DNA from: Desulfuromonadaceae bacterium
Lineage (GTDB): Bacteria; Desulfobacterota; Desulfuromonadia; Geobacterales; Pseudopelobacteraceae
Assembly: GCA_028712075.1 (NCBI GenBank)
Contig: JAQTQX010000012.1
Coordinates: 1 to 64,000, forward strand
Direction: 5' to 3'
Length of the DNA: 64,000 nt
This document shows, piece by piece, positions 8,106-17,776 of the stretch (position 1 is its first letter; every line of letters starts with the position of its first letter). The translations under genes were made by a program, and so were the position numbers. The notes under the pieces are model-generated. The model was not told where the DNA came from. It ran no database searches and saw only the letters and a program-made list of their open reading frames with translations.

Positions 8106-9587
8106 TTATTTGCTGTTGCCTTCATCAGGGTTAAACATTGATCCAAAGTGAACTGTCTGGAAATCAGGATACGCAGAGGCACCATGTTCCGCCATGTCAA
8201 GCCCTGCCATTTCTTCTTCACGGGAGACTCGCATACCAATAACCAGGTCGATCAGCTTGAAGAGAATCAGGCCGCATCCGAATGCCCAGACAAAACATGC
8301 TCCCATACCGATCAGCTGTACTCCGACCTGCTTCATGGTAAAGCCACTGCTGTTGAAAAGACCGGCAGCCAAGGTTCCCCAGGCACCGCAGACGCCATGA
8401 ACCGATACTGCACCGACCGGATCATCAACCTTGATTCTGTCAAAGAACATGACAGAGACAACGACAAGTACACCGGCGATCAGACCGATAATGACGGCGG
8501 AGAGTGCAGAAACATTGGCGCAGCCAGCGGTTATTCCAACCAGACCGGCAAGAGCACCGTTCATGGTCATGCCGACATCAGGTTTGCCAAATTTGAACCA
8601 GGTAAGGAACATGGCAGCATTTGCACCTGCTGCTGCAGCGAGAGTCGTCGTTACCGCGATAATGGCAATAGTGTTGTTGCCGGTTGTCGTCGAACCGGGG
8701 TTGAAGCCGTACCATCCGAACCAGAGAAGGAACACACCCAGACCGGCAAGCGGTATGTTATGGCCGGGGATCGGCCTCATATTACCGTTCTTGTCCCATT
8801 TGCCGATTCGGGGTCCCACGATGATCGCGCCTGCGAGGGAAAGCCAGCCCCCCATGGAATGGACTACGGTCGATCCGGCAAAATCGATGAAACCCATACT
8901 TGCCAGCCAGCCGGTGCCTTTATAGAGGTTGCCCCATGCCCATGAACCAAAGATGGGGTAGATCACTGCGGATACAATGAATGAATAGACGATGTACGCG
9001 CTGAATTTGGTGCGCTCGGCAACCGCTCCCGAGATGATGGTTGCTGTGGTAGCGGCAAAAACAACCTGGAACATCCAGAACGCGTAATTCCAGGGCTGAT
9101 CAGCCTCACCAACACCGGAGAAAAAGAAATGCGTTGTACCGAAAAAACCGTTGCTGACGCCGAACATCAGGCCAAAACCGACTGCCCAGTATGCAATGGC
9201 GCCTGCTGAAAAATCCATCATGTTCTTCATCAGGATGTTGCAGGCGTTTTTTGCACGGGTGAAGCCGATTTCCACCATGGCAAATCCGGCCTGCATGACG
9301 AAAACCAGAAACGCCGCGATCAAGGTCCAGACAAAATTCAGGTTGGTCTGAACATCATCGGCTGTAAGCGGTTTTTTTGCATCAGCCGGAGCAGCTTCAG
9401 CTGCAGGAGCCGGAGCGGCAACAGTAGCAGCCGGAGCAGCAGCATCTGCTGCTGGAGCAACTACTGCTGCGGCCGGAGCCGAGACATTTGCTGCTTCTTC
9501 CTTTTTTTCTTCGGCCATTGCCGCTACCGGAATAAGCCCGGCCATAATTATAAGCATCAGTGATGCCATGTATAGTTTGAGTTTCAT
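8106..9587 (-). CDS. amt: Ammonium transporter, Amt family (second copy)
   Basis: Protein of 493 residues. A clean signal peptide (MASLMLIIMAGLIPVAAMAE) is followed by about 50 residues made almost only of Ala, Pro and Val, then the Amt core from about residue 80 (NFVWTLIAAFLVFVMQAGFA). MVEIGFTRAKN, FAGSTVVHSMGG and VSVHGVCGAWGTLAAGLF are Amt/Rh pore motifs. It lies 44 bases after the PII gene, the usual glnK-amt pairing, so PII should block this channel when ammonium is high. The two Amt cores differ clearly, which suggests different affinity or partner use. Confidence 0.92.
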   Translation of the reverse strand: MKLKLYMASLMLIIMAGLIPVAAMAEEKKEEAANVSAPAAAVVAPAADAAAPAATVAAPAPAAEAAPADAKKPLTADDVQTNLNFVWTLIAAFLVFVMQAGFAMVEIGFTRAKNACNILMKNMMDFSAGAIAYWAVGFGLMFGVSNGFFGTTHFFFSGVGEADQPWNYAFWMFQVVFAATTATIISGAVAERTKFSAYIVYSFIVSAVIYPIFGSWAWGNLYKGTGWLASMGFIDFAGSTVVHSMGGWLSLAGAIIVGPRIGKWDKNGNMRPIPGHNIPLAGLGVFLLWFGWYGFNPGSTTTGNNTIAIIAVTTTLAAAAGANAAMFLTWFKFGKPDVGMTMNGALAGLVGITAGCANVSALSAVIIGLIAGVLVVVSVMFFDRIKVDDPVGAVSVHGVCGAWGTLAAGLFNSSGFTMKQVGVQLIGMGACFVWAFGCGLILFKLIDLVIGMRVSREEEMAGLDMAEHGASAYPDFQTVHFGSMFNPDEGNSK

Positions 9588-9631
9588 AAAAGTGCCCCCG
9601 TTATCGATTATGTTCCTGTTATGACCTTGAA

Positions 9632-10784
<1,153 letters not shown>

Positions 10785-11184
10785 CTTCTTCTCCTTTTCA
10801 TCGTTGATTTTGAACGGTGATAAGATGAAAGCTTCGTTGGTTCCATCGCTGCACGTTCTGTTGAAGTTGATTATTTAGTTGGTATCAATCAATTTAATAA
10901 GTCCCATTGCAGGTGCCGTAAGATATTTTTCAACTGAGCAGAGAGTGTGCCAACTTAAAAAAATAGCGTAACTACATGTAGTTATATTGGCATATGGACA
11001 TTTGCTACTCTGACTCCAGAGTCTTTTTTCCCATAATTGCCTTTTATTTAAGCAGTGCTGCTATGAAAATATTTATTGCGCGCCATCAATAATTGACGGT
11101 TGAGGTTATTTTAGGTAGTTTTTGTCTGGAAACGGCTGGGTACACCATGCCGCTATCCAATGTATCAAAAGGAGATGACAGCCT
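10785..11184. other. Divergent regulatory region
   Basis: About 400 bases without a gene between the - strand nitrogen operon and the + strand Rieske gene. It contains the sigma-54-like site at 10937-10953, a perfect 16-bp palindrome TAACTACATGTAGTTA at about 10970-10985, and a weak sigma-70-like TTGACG at 11093 with a 17-base spacer to TAGTTT facing the Rieske gene. The palindrome lies just upstream of the sigma-54 site on its own strand and could be an activator site. Confidence 0.5.
10937..10953 (-). promoter_or_regulatory. Sigma-54-like promoter of the secreted protein/PII/amt operon
   Basis: On the - strand the sequence reads TTGGCACACTCTCTGCT. GG and GC are ten bases apart, as required, and TTGGCAC is a full -24 match. 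Start would be near 10926, about 140 bases before the first ATG. This fits nitrogen control through RpoN with NtrC or NifA. Confidence 0.6.
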
Positions 11185-11490
11185 ATGGAAAGCGTCGCTA
11201 AAATTTCAGAACTCCCTAATTTCGGGAAAAAAGTGGTGAATGCCGCCGGGCGGGAAATCCTGCTGGTTAACATCAAGGGAGCGATATACGCCGTGGAGAA
11301 TGAGTGCCCGCACCAGGGAAGCCCGATGAATACGGCAGTAGTGAAGGATGGCTATATTGCATGTCCACGCCATGGGTACCGTTTCAACCTGACCGACGGC
11401 AGCTGTACGGAGCATCCGGAGTGCACCCTTGCAACATTTCCGGTAAAAGTGAATGGTGATGACATTTTTATTGAGGTCGGCAATAGGTGA
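11185..11490 (+). CDS. Rieske-type [2Fe-2S] ferredoxin
   Basis: Protein of 101 residues of the soluble Rieske ferredoxin/NirD-like class. The ligand pairs are C-x-H in CPHQGSPM (about 43-45) and C-x2-H in CPRHGYRF (about 63-66). No membrane helix, so it is a cytoplasmic electron carrier or an assimilatory reductase subunit. AAAGGAGATGACAG is a strong ribosome site. It is a single-gene unit divergent from the PII/Amt operon. Its redox partner is not visible. Confidence 0.85.
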   Translation: MESVAKISELPNFGKKVVNAAGREILLVNIKGAIYAVENECPHQGSPMNTAVVKDGYIACPRHGYRFNLTDGSCTEHPECTLATFPVKVNGDDIFIEVGNR

Positions 11491-11779
11491 GAGGGAATGG
11501 TTTTACGGTCTTGAACAAGGTCGTTTTCAATCATGTGGTGGTTTGCTGTGATTCGGACGAAATTGCAAATCCAAGTGATTGAGAAGTTTCAATCACTCAG
11601 AGAATGTTGGGCTGGAGGTTCAGATTGGTGAGGGTAAGCGAGTGATACTGATAAGCGTTTGCTTATAGGCGACAAACCCGATGACATTGCCACGTCGATT
11701 CGGTCGTTTGCTAAAGCACATTCTATGGATGAAGGATACGTAGAGTGGACTACCAATCTGAGGCTATATGCAATGCTGG
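11491..11779. other. Intergenic region with a short unsupported frame
   Basis: No clear gene. A + strand frame from a TTG at 11659 to 11883 reads GDKPDDIATSIRSFAKAHSM and looks protein-like for about 45 residues. It lacks a ribosome site and then runs antisense into the next gene, so it may be a gene fragment. Confidence 0.35.
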
Positions 11780-12319
11780 CTATTTATCATAATAACGGAA
11801 TAGTGCCAGATCACCGATTCTTCCGATCGAAGCTGTTGACTTATCAAAATCTGTACTTGGGTTTCTCAATGCATCTCCGATAATCATGCCGCCAATTGCC
11901 CCATACAGAAGAGCCGCACCGCCGCCAGTCAGGAGAAGATTACTCTGGGTACCAATCCCAATCCCTGTGAAGAACAGCCCGGTAGTCATTCCTACCAGAC
12001 CGAGAATAATGGCACCCATTTTTTTGTCGCCGGTTTTTTGAACTGCCCAGCCACCCACAGCCCAGGCCATCATGGAGTAGACGGCAAAACCGCCTAAATC
12101 CCAACGGGCAGAAAAACTATCTGTAGCTCCTGAGAATTGCATTGCTGATGGAATAACGTTAGCGGTAAGGCTTAATCCAGCAAACCCTCCGAGCAGCGTT
12201 GCGCCTATCGAGCGGAACCTGATACGCATAATATGCCCGGTTACGGCTGCATTAAATCTTCGAATTGAGGTCTGAATCATATTTTGTTTACTTCCCACTG
12301 TGGCTGCTGTTTCGTGCAT
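11780..12319 (-). CDS. Small glycine-rich membrane protein, unknown function
   Basis: Protein of 179 residues with about four hydrophobic helices rich in Gly and Ala (GATLLGGFAGLSL, AVYSMMAWAVGGWAV, MGAIILGLVGMTTGLFFTG, LLTGGGAALLYGAIGGMIIG). AAGGAG lies eight bases before the ATG at 12319. It sits downstream of the symporter terminator on the same strand, so it is probably its own unit. I do not recognise a family, and no motif points to a substrate. Confidence 0.65.
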   Translation of the reverse strand: MHETAATVGSKQNMIQTSIRRFNAAVTGHIMRIRFRSIGATLLGGFAGLSLTANVIPSAMQFSGATDSFSARWDLGGFAVYSMMAWAVGGWAVQKTGDKKMGAIILGLVGMTTGLFFTGIGIGTQSNLLLTGGGAALLYGAIGGMIIGDALRNPSTDFDKSTASIGRIGDLALFRYYDK

Positions 12320-12378
12320 AGGTAATAACTCCTTATATCAAGCACCTGCAATATAATTACGTGCAATAATTTATACCA

Positions 12379-12407
12379 TAGCGGCTGCCAACTTCTGGCA
12401 GCCGCTA
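12379..12407 (-). terminator. Terminator after the sodium:solute symporter
   Basis: TAGCGGCTGCCA and TGGCAGCCGCTA form a perfect 12-bp stem around ACTTC, followed on the - strand by TGGTATAAATTATT. It lies about 30 bases beyond the symporter stop at 12436. Confidence 0.7.
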
Positions 12408-12435
12408 TCATCTTCCCATCTGCTTTAAACTAACC

Positions 12436-14178
12436 TCAGTGCTGTGTCGGTGGAACAACCAGCTTGCCAGGGTAGCGCAGACTGCCGACCAGGTCCTGAA
12501 TCTCCTGAGGAGGCTCAGGCGTAAATTTGCTAACCACATACATGCAGATGAAGTTCAGGACGGCACCAACCGTACCGATACCTTCTGGCGAAATACCGAA
12601 CCACCAGTGATCCTTGTTGTTCATAGCCGGATTAACGAACTTGAAGTAGATGATGTAGCCGGCAACAAAAAGGATACCGACTGCCATACCGACCAGCGCG
12701 CCTTCCTTGTTGGCCTTCTTGTTGAATATCCCCATGAGGATACAGGGGAAGAAGGATGCAGCCGCCAGACCGAAGGCGAAGGCAACAACCTGCGCCACGA
12801 AGCCTGGGGGATAAATACCGAAGAGGCCGGCGATACAGACCGCCACACCGGCAGCAACACGTGCCCACATAAGCTCCGCTTTTTCTGACATATCCGGAGT
12901 GAGAATACCCTTCATAAGGTCATGTGAGATAGCGGCGGAAATAACCAACAGCAGACCGGCAGCGGTTGAGAGCGCAGCAGCCAGACCACCAGCACCTATC
13001 AGACCAACAACCCAGTTCGGCAGTTTGGCGATTTCAGGGTTGGCGAGAACCATGATGTCGCGGTCAATTTTAACTTCGTTGGCACTCTTGGGGTCTTTCT
13101 CGGAACCTTTTGCGATCTGCATGATGCCATCGCCGTTTTTATCTTTCCAACCGACCAGACCGGTTTTTTCCCAGTTTTTAAACCAGGAGGGGGCATCTTC
13201 ATATTTAACATTATGAACAGACTTGACAAAGTTGGTACGTGCGAAAACGGCGATTGCCGGAGCAGTCGTGTAGAGCAGGGCGATGAAAAAGAGTGCCCAA
13301 CCTGCTGACGAACGGGCGTCACGCATCTTGGGTACAGTAAAGAAGCGGATGAGGATGTGCGGCAGACCCGCTGTACCGATCATCAGCGACATGGTGATGA
13401 ACCAGACGTCAATACGGGGGCGCTGACCGGAAGTATAGGCGGCAAATCCGAGGTCTTTCTGAATACCGTTCAATACGTCAAGCAGATATTTGCCCTGAGT
13501 TGTTACGTCATTAAGTTTTATTGCGCCCTCTGCGCTAATGGTTGACCCCATACCGAGCTGTGGAATCGGGTTGCCGGTCAGCTGCATGGAGATAAATACC
13601 GCAGGAACCAGATACGCACAGATCAGAACGCAGTACTGAGCAACCTGGGTGTAGGTGATTCCTTTCATGCCGCCGAGAGTGGCGTAGAAGAAAACCAGCG
13701 CCATGCCGATGATAACGCCCATGTTGATGGAAACACCCATGAAGCGGGAGAAAACAACGCCAACACCACGCATCTGACCGGCCACGTAAGTGAAGGAGAC
13801 GAAGATGGCACAGATCAGCGAGAGGACGCGGATGGAGTTGGAGTAATAACGGTCACCCATGAACTGCGGAATGGTAAATTTACCATACTTGCGCAGATAC
13901 GGCCCGAAGAGCATGGCGAGGAGAACGTAACCGCCGGTCCACCCCATCAGGTAGAAGGAGCCGTCACGACCCATGAAAGAAATAAGACCGGCCATGGAGA
14001 TGAAGGATGCGGCCGACATCCAGTCGGCGCCGGTTGCCATACCGTTAAGGAGCGGCGGAACCGACTGCTCGGCGGCGTAGAAGTCGCCGGTGGATTTTGC
14101 CCGTGAAGCATAGGCGATGTAGATGTACAGGGCAAAACTGAGGCCCGTCAGAATCCAGGTCCAGGTAAGAATACTCAT
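12436..14178 (-). CDS. Sodium:solute symporter, acetate-permease (ActP) type
   Basis: Protein of 580 residues of the SSS family with about thirteen helices. Near the N-terminus, FYAAEQSVPPLLNGMATGADWMSAAS is the ActP/DcsA-like signature, and GAGGLAAALSTAAGLLLVISAAISHDLMK is the conserved Na+-site helix. A polar insert (about 310-385, with DKNGDGIMQIAKGSEKD) is typical of the subgroup that pairs with a DUF4212 small subunit. Expected substrate is acetate or another short monocarboxylate, the main carbon source of these bacteria. GAGGTGAC is the ribosome site. The small subunit gene lies 60 bases upstream and an IclR regulator further up. Confidence 0.88.
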   Translation of the reverse strand: MSILTWTWILTGLSFALYIYIAYASRAKSTGDFYAAEQSVPPLLNGMATGADWMSAASFISMAGLISFMGRDGSFYLMGWTGGYVLLAMLFGPYLRKYGKFTIPQFMGDRYYSNSIRVLSLICAIFVSFTYVAGQMRGVGVVFSRFMGVSINMGVIIGMALVFFYATLGGMKGITYTQVAQYCVLICAYLVPAVFISMQLTGNPIPQLGMGSTISAEGAIKLNDVTTQGKYLLDVLNGIQKDLGFAAYTSGQRPRIDVWFITMSLMIGTAGLPHILIRFFTVPKMRDARSSAGWALFFIALLYTTAPAIAVFARTNFVKSVHNVKYEDAPSWFKNWEKTGLVGWKDKNGDGIMQIAKGSEKDPKSANEVKIDRDIMVLANPEIAKLPNWVVGLIGAGGLAAALSTAAGLLLVISAAISHDLMKGILTPDMSEKAELMWARVAAGVAVCIAGLFGIYPPGFVAQVVAFAFGLAAASFFPCILMGIFNKKANKEGALVGMAVGILFVAGYIIYFKFVNPAMNNKDHWWFGISPEGIGTVGAVLNFICMYVVSKFTPEPPQEIQDLVGSLRYPGKLVVPPTQH

Positions 14179-14238
14179 AATTTGTCACCTCGTGAAATTT
14201 TTGATTGTAATCGTGTCAACGTGGCACTCACGGGCTTA

Positions 14239-14505
14239 TTACCCCTCATGCACATCATACTTCTTATCCAGATTATTCATCATGGTTACATAGGTACCAA
14301 TCAGAATAACAAAGGTGACTAGTGAGCCCTGATTGGCGAACCAGAAGCCGACCGGGAAGCCGCCGATCATGTACTGATCGAGTTGATCAACAATCATGAT
14401 GCCGCAGAAAAATGATACGAAAAACCAGATACTGAGATGAACAGCGATGATGACTAGATTCTCTTTCCAATACGCCTGTAACTCTTTAGTTGCATGAACT
14501 GACAT
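14239..14505 (-). CDS. Symporter small subunit, DUF4212 family
   Basis: Protein of 88 residues with two hydrophobic helices: IIAVHLSIWFFVSFFCGIM and GFPVGFWFANQGSLVTFVIL. The order YWKENL..., GFPxGFWFANQGS and a short charged tail after YVTMMNNLDKKYD is the DUF4212 small-subunit pattern. These proteins sit with the larger symporter and are needed for its activity or assembly. GGAGG is six bases before the start. It is almost certainly co-transcribed with the large subunit. Confidence 0.88.
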   Translation of the reverse strand: MSVHATKELQAYWKENLVIIAVHLSIWFFVSFFCGIMIVDQLDQYMIGGFPVGFWFANQGSLVTFVILIGTYVTMMNNLDKKYDVHEG

Positions 14506-14662
14506 AAAACCTCCTCATATGTGATGTTGAATTCTTGATAACTGATTCCGCGAATCTGCCTGGCATGTTCCTCCTTTCCATGCGGGTGGCTGCCGGCCAA
14601 CCCTGCCCAACGGTATGTGGGCGGTTAATGGTTTAACTCTCAATTTCGCCTCATGTATAAAT

Positions 14663-14723
14663 CCCCCCCCTCGATTCCCAAAAAAGCTAAGCCTCCCTTG
14701 AAAAGTGGAGGTTTGGAGGGGGT
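14663..14723. repeat. G/C-rich intergenic palindrome
   Basis: CCCCCCCTCG ... AAGCCTCCCTTGAAAAGTGGAGGTTTGGAGGGGG forms a nested inverted repeat just after the IclR stop. It can serve as its terminator and is similar in plan to palindromes at 3522, 27659 and 28227. Confidence 0.5.
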
Positions 14724-14726
14724 TGT

Positions 14727-15488
14727 TTATGCGTATGACCGCGAGTAGCCAAATTTCATCGAAAGCAGTTCCGCCCCCTCCAGCATGCAGGGGATCACCT
14801 CTTTTTCCAGCCTATCCTGCAGCATCCGGAACGAAGGAGCGAGCAGTGTAAGTGCACCAACCACTTTTCCTGCGTAATCACGAATTGCTACTGCCACCGA
14901 ACAGACCCCTTCTCCAAGTCCATTGAAGTCGACCGCTACTCCATTGCGGCGGATCTCCTCCAGTTCAGTCTCAAGCTTTTGAGGGTCTGTAATACCGATT
15001 TTCTTTCCGGAGCGGCCAAAAAGCTCAATTGAACCGACAGATTTAATCACTTTGCCGGCTGCATTGGTAAAGAAGGGGAAGCGCTTCCCGACCAGATCAG
15101 CCGTTTTGATCTGCTGAAAGGAGTCAACCATGTCGAGGAACAGAACTTCATTGTTGTTTGCTACAGTGAAGTAGATCGCTTCGTCCAGTTTACGCGCAAG
15201 TTCTTCCATTATCGGGTGCGCCATTCTGATCAGGTTATCGCTTTTCAAAATATGCTGCGCCATTTCAAATGCCTGCATGCCGAGACTGTATGTATTGGTG
15301 GTTTTATTTCGTGCGACAAGTCCCTTGTCTTCCAGCGTGGCAAGCAGGCGAAATGTCTTGTTGTGGCTCAACTCAAGCTTCTTTTCCAAAACAGCGAGTG
15401 ACGGGTTTTCACCGGCCTGCGCAAGTGCCTCAAGTAGATCAATGGCTTTAACAACAGCCTGTACGGAATAAATACCTTTTTCTCTCAT
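14727..15488 (-). CDS. IclR-family transcriptional regulator
   Basis: Protein of 253 residues starting MREKGIYSVQAVVKAIDLLE at 15488, where AGGAG lies ten bases upstream. A longer frame to 15560 has no ribosome site and is rejected. The winged helix covers about 8-70 (ALAVLEKKLELSHNKTFRLL-like helices), and the IclR effector domain covers about 85-250, with FLDMVDS and the motif GEGVCSVAVAIRDYAGKVVG. These regulators bind small organic acids. Next to an acetate-type symporter it most likely controls that operon. Both genes lie on the same strand with the regulator upstream. Confidence 0.85.
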   Translation of the reverse strand: MREKGIYSVQAVVKAIDLLEALAQAGENPSLAVLEKKLELSHNKTFRLLATLEDKGLVARNKTTNTYSLGMQAFEMAQHILKSDNLIRMAHPIMEELARKLDEAIYFTVANNNEVLFLDMVDSFQQIKTADLVGKRFPFFTNAAGKVIKSVGSIELFGRSGKKIGITDPQKLETELEEIRRNGVAVDFNGLGEGVCSVAVAIRDYAGKVVGALTLLAPSFRMLQDRLEKEVIPCMLEGAELLSMKFGYSRSYA

Positions 15489-15565
15489 ATCGTTAGGTGC
15501 TCCTATCCAGTGAAATGAGCCTATGTCATCAACTGATTCAAATCTAGTGTGCCCGTCCATGCGTT

Positions 15566-15742
15566 AAGCAATAGACTCATAATCACGTGTATGACCTGAA
15601 TACTGACAAGACCTCAGCATGAAGGTCACCAGGCAAAGACGGGTTAACAACTGTTTCTACAAGTTTACAGTGGACTCAATCGAGTTTATACGGAATGGAC
15701 AACGGGTGGGGATCTGCCTTGCTCAATGATGATAGACTTATC
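15566..15742 (-). pseudogene. C-terminal part of a small secreted-protein ORF split by the prophage
   Basis: Joined in frame to the 57187-57232 fragment after removing one TTATC copy, it gives MKRLLAHIVIFALL then ISLSSLSKADPHPLSIPYKLD and a TGA. This is a convincing signal peptide ending SKA, with a short mature part. In the same frame, after the TGA, the sequence continues VHCKLVETVVNPSL to a second TGA at 15566. Either the gene encoded a peptide of 35 residues, or the first TGA is read through (a selenocysteine would give a UxxC motif). The family is not recognised. Its reconstruction is the main support for the prophage ends. Confidence 0.5.
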
Positions 15743-15803
15743 TGGCGTTGGTAAAGCCTGGAGAGTTATATAGCGTTGCTTGGGGGAAACGAGACAAGCC
15801 GAC

Positions 15804-15892
15804 ATTGATAACGGCAGTGCGACACGATGAGCAACCGTGATACAAGCGCGCCGCGACAACTCCCAGCGCAAAAATGCGATAAACAGCCGCCG
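15804..15892. promoter_or_regulatory. Cluster of MuA-binding-site-like repeats at the phage right end
   Basis: Three related 19-24 bp units point inward: 15804-15825 (ATTGATAACGGCAGTGCGAC), 15837-15860 (GTGATACAAGCGCGCCGCGA) and 15874-15892 (ATGCGATAAACAGCCGCCG). The last is closely matched, in inverted orientation, by 57038-57059. Placement and orientation fit end-type transposase binding sites. Confidence 0.55.
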
Positions 15893-15937
15893 AAAGTTTC
15901 TTGATGTCACCAAGATACTTTTGACGGCTGTTCTTGT

Positions 15938-16720
15938 CTACCAGTTTCTATATATCAGTTCCTGCCTATCTTTACCTTTTCCTCCCCCTCCGATCGTATA
16001 ATTAATCTTTACCGGCTGCATCTTGAACCCCTTAAAGATTCGCCGCATCTCGGGATGATCGTTGATGGTCAATATAGAGCTGCCCTTCATCGTTCTCATA
16101 GCCTCGGCGATCAGATGATACTGCTCGAGCTCAAAGGGCACTCCGTAGCCCTCGGTCTCGTAATACGGTGGATCAAGGAAATGCAGGGTATAGTCACGGT
16201 CCCATTTACGCAGGCAGGCTTCCCATTCCAGATGTTCAATCCAGGCTCTAGAAAGTCTCATATGCGCCTGGCTCAAATCGTCCTCGAGACGCAGAATGTT
16301 AAAGCGAGGGGGAGAGCTGGGGGAAGTGCCAAAGGTAGGGTTGGACACCTTACCGCCAAAAGCAAGCTTCTGAATATAGAGAAACCGCGCGGCCCTTTGG
16401 ATATCGGTCAGCACATGGGGCGGGGTTTCTTTCGATAATTCAAAGAGCTCCCGGCTGGCCACTGCGAACCTGAATTGTTTGGCAAATTCGTCCAAGTGGT
16501 TTTTGATCACCCGGTACAGGTTGATGACCTCGCCGTTGACATCATTGAGTACTTCGTTTTCTGCAGGGTGGCGAAGAAAAAACATCGAGGCGCCGCCGGC
16601 GAATTCCTCGACATAGCAGGTATGCGGACGGCTGTTGATGAGGGGTAATAAAACTTTAGCCAGGCGGCGTTTTGCACCTGGCCATGCAAGAACGGGATGA
16701 TGCTTTATTTGCTGGGTCAT
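15938..16720 (-). CDS. D12-class N6-adenine DNA methyltransferase (Dam-like)
   Basis: Protein of 260 residues. PGAKRRL and FAGGAS (about 40-45) form the AdoMet-binding motif, YIQKLAFGG is the D12 family block, and DPPYYET (183-189) is catalytic motif IV. It methylates adenine, possibly in GATC, but the target is inferred only. It is the last gene of the phage late region, near the right end, where Mu keeps its own modification gene mom. A methylase here probably protects phage DNA from host restriction. AAGGAG lies about ten bases before the start. Confidence 0.88.
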   Translation of the reverse strand: MTQQIKHHPVLAWPGAKRRLAKVLLPLINSRPHTCYVEEFAGGASMFFLRHPAENEVLNDVNGEVINLYRVIKNHLDEFAKQFRFAVASRELFELSKETPPHVLTDIQRAARFLYIQKLAFGGKVSNPTFGTSPSSPPRFNILRLEDDLSQAHMRLSRAWIEHLEWEACLRKWDRDYTLHFLDPPYYETEGYGVPFELEQYHLIAEAMRTMKGSSILTINDHPEMRRIFKGFKMQPVKINYTIGGGGKGKDRQELIYRNW

Positions 16721-16873
16721 TTGTGTGAGCTCCTTGTTGTCAAGAATGTTTTGACGTGGTAGGCTCCCCGTGCTCTGTACAGGGCGGGGCAGCCTTCGGT
16801 TGGCTCACAGCACACTCTGTGGGTCGGCGGCCGGATCATGCTGATAACATGGTCCGGCCGCTGCCTCTTCTTG
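16721..16873. other. Non-coding gap with hairpin
   Basis: GCGGCCGGA and TCCGGCCGC (about 16828-16862) form a strong hairpin with inner CATG/CATG pairing. No U tract follows on the - strand. It may end tail-gene transcription before the methylase or be an RNA-processing site. No gene seen. Confidence 0.45.
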
Positions 16874-17125
16874 TTATTGTTTTTCTACCTCCGTCGGGCT
16901 GAACTCCGGTGGCAGTTGCCGCCGGTTCAGTTCCGATTCGTAGGCCGCGCGGCAATGGTCCGGCTGCCAGAAAAAAATAGTATCGACCACCCTTCTGCCT
17001 CTTTCCCACCCGCGATCCGCTCGCAGTCTCCAGCATCGGCTGGAAATGGTTTCATCCGCCCACCCTCTGAACAGGGTATTAAATAGCTGATCAATCCCTA
17101 TGAGGATTTGTTCGAGATAATTCAC
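16874..17125 (-). CDS. Small phage tail-region protein
   Basis: Protein of 83 residues starting with GTG at 17125, whose TG is shared with the upstream stop (GTGA). It has an amphipathic N-terminal helix, then WADETISSRCWRLRADRGWE and a C-terminal block DHCRAAYESELNRRQLPPE. I have a sense of this pattern from uncharacterised proteins near tail fibre genes of Mu- and P2-like phages, but I cannot name a family. Function unknown. Confidence 0.65.
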   Translation of the reverse strand: MNYLEQILIGIDQLFNTLFRGWADETISSRCWRLRADRGWERGRRVVDTIFFWQPDHCRAAYESELNRRQLPPEFSPTEVEKQ

Positions 17126-17763
17126 AGCGGCCAGCCGACGGTAACATCATAGGCTCTCGCCTCTGCCGCCGTGGCCAGAGCGGTTATGGCGTCGTTATGT
17201 TTGCCATTGATACCGGCCAACTGCGCCTCGATATAGGATAGTTGGTTTGCCTTGGCCATTACCTTGTCTACAAGCAACGACAAGGTAATTTCCCGCGCCT
17301 CGGCCTCGGCCTGTAAACTTGGTGCGTCCGCAGCATTTAATGACACCTGATACGCCAGCGCTTCCGTCCGTTTGATGGACCAGCTGGCCATTTCACCTGC
17401 AGCTATGGTTGAGGTAAACGCATCCCGCTTGCTCTTGGCCAGCAGATCGCACTCGCGGGTCTTAGCGGCTTTCACATCGGCTATGATTTGAGCGATCGTT
17501 TCAGGTGTGAGCGCAATAATCTCGTGCGTCACAATAACAACCTGCCGATCTACATCAACAGTCAGAATTTCCGCGCTATATTGCTGTGTGTCAGCATCGA
17601 TCGGTCCATCAGCGTTTTCCTCCGGCCACCACGCGCAATCAGATACTCCGAGCGCGGGATCTGTCCAAGAAAGATCAAGCAGCGATTCAGGTTGAAGGCC
17701 CCGGAGAAATTGAGGAAGCGGATCGTTACCCACTTCGTATGTTGTAAGATTGATTTTTTTCAT
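17122..17763 (-). CDS. Tail fibre-associated protein, DUF4376-like C-terminus
   Basis: Protein of 213 residues. The first 80 residues resemble the short variable N-terminal part of tail-fibre assembly proteins (EVGNDPLPQFLRGLQPESLL). Residues about 95-205 form an alpha-helical domain (RDAFTSTIAAGEMASWSIKR ... LVDKVMAKANQLSYIEAQLA) that looks like DUF4376. A related helical domain is present in the protein at 42028-42723, with ALVDKIMGNVNLF near the end. It follows the putative tail fibre and probably helps its folding or attachment. GGGGGA precedes the ATG. Confidence 0.6.
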   Translation of the reverse strand: MKKINLTTYEVGNDPLPQFLRGLQPESLLDLSWTDPALGVSDCAWWPEENADGPIDADTQQYSAEILTVDVDRQVVIVTHEIIALTPETIAQIIADVKAAKTRECDLLAKSKRDAFTSTIAAGEMASWSIKRTEALAYQVSLNAADAPSLQAEAEAREITLSLLVDKVMAKANQLSYIEAQLAGINGKHNDAITALATAAEARAYDVTVGWPL

Positions 17764-17776
17764 CGGTTATCCCCCG

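Noticed and set aside
11659..11883. + strand frame of 74 codons from TTG
   Set aside because: No ribosome site and it runs antisense into the 11780-12319 gene; kept only as a note in the intergenic entry.
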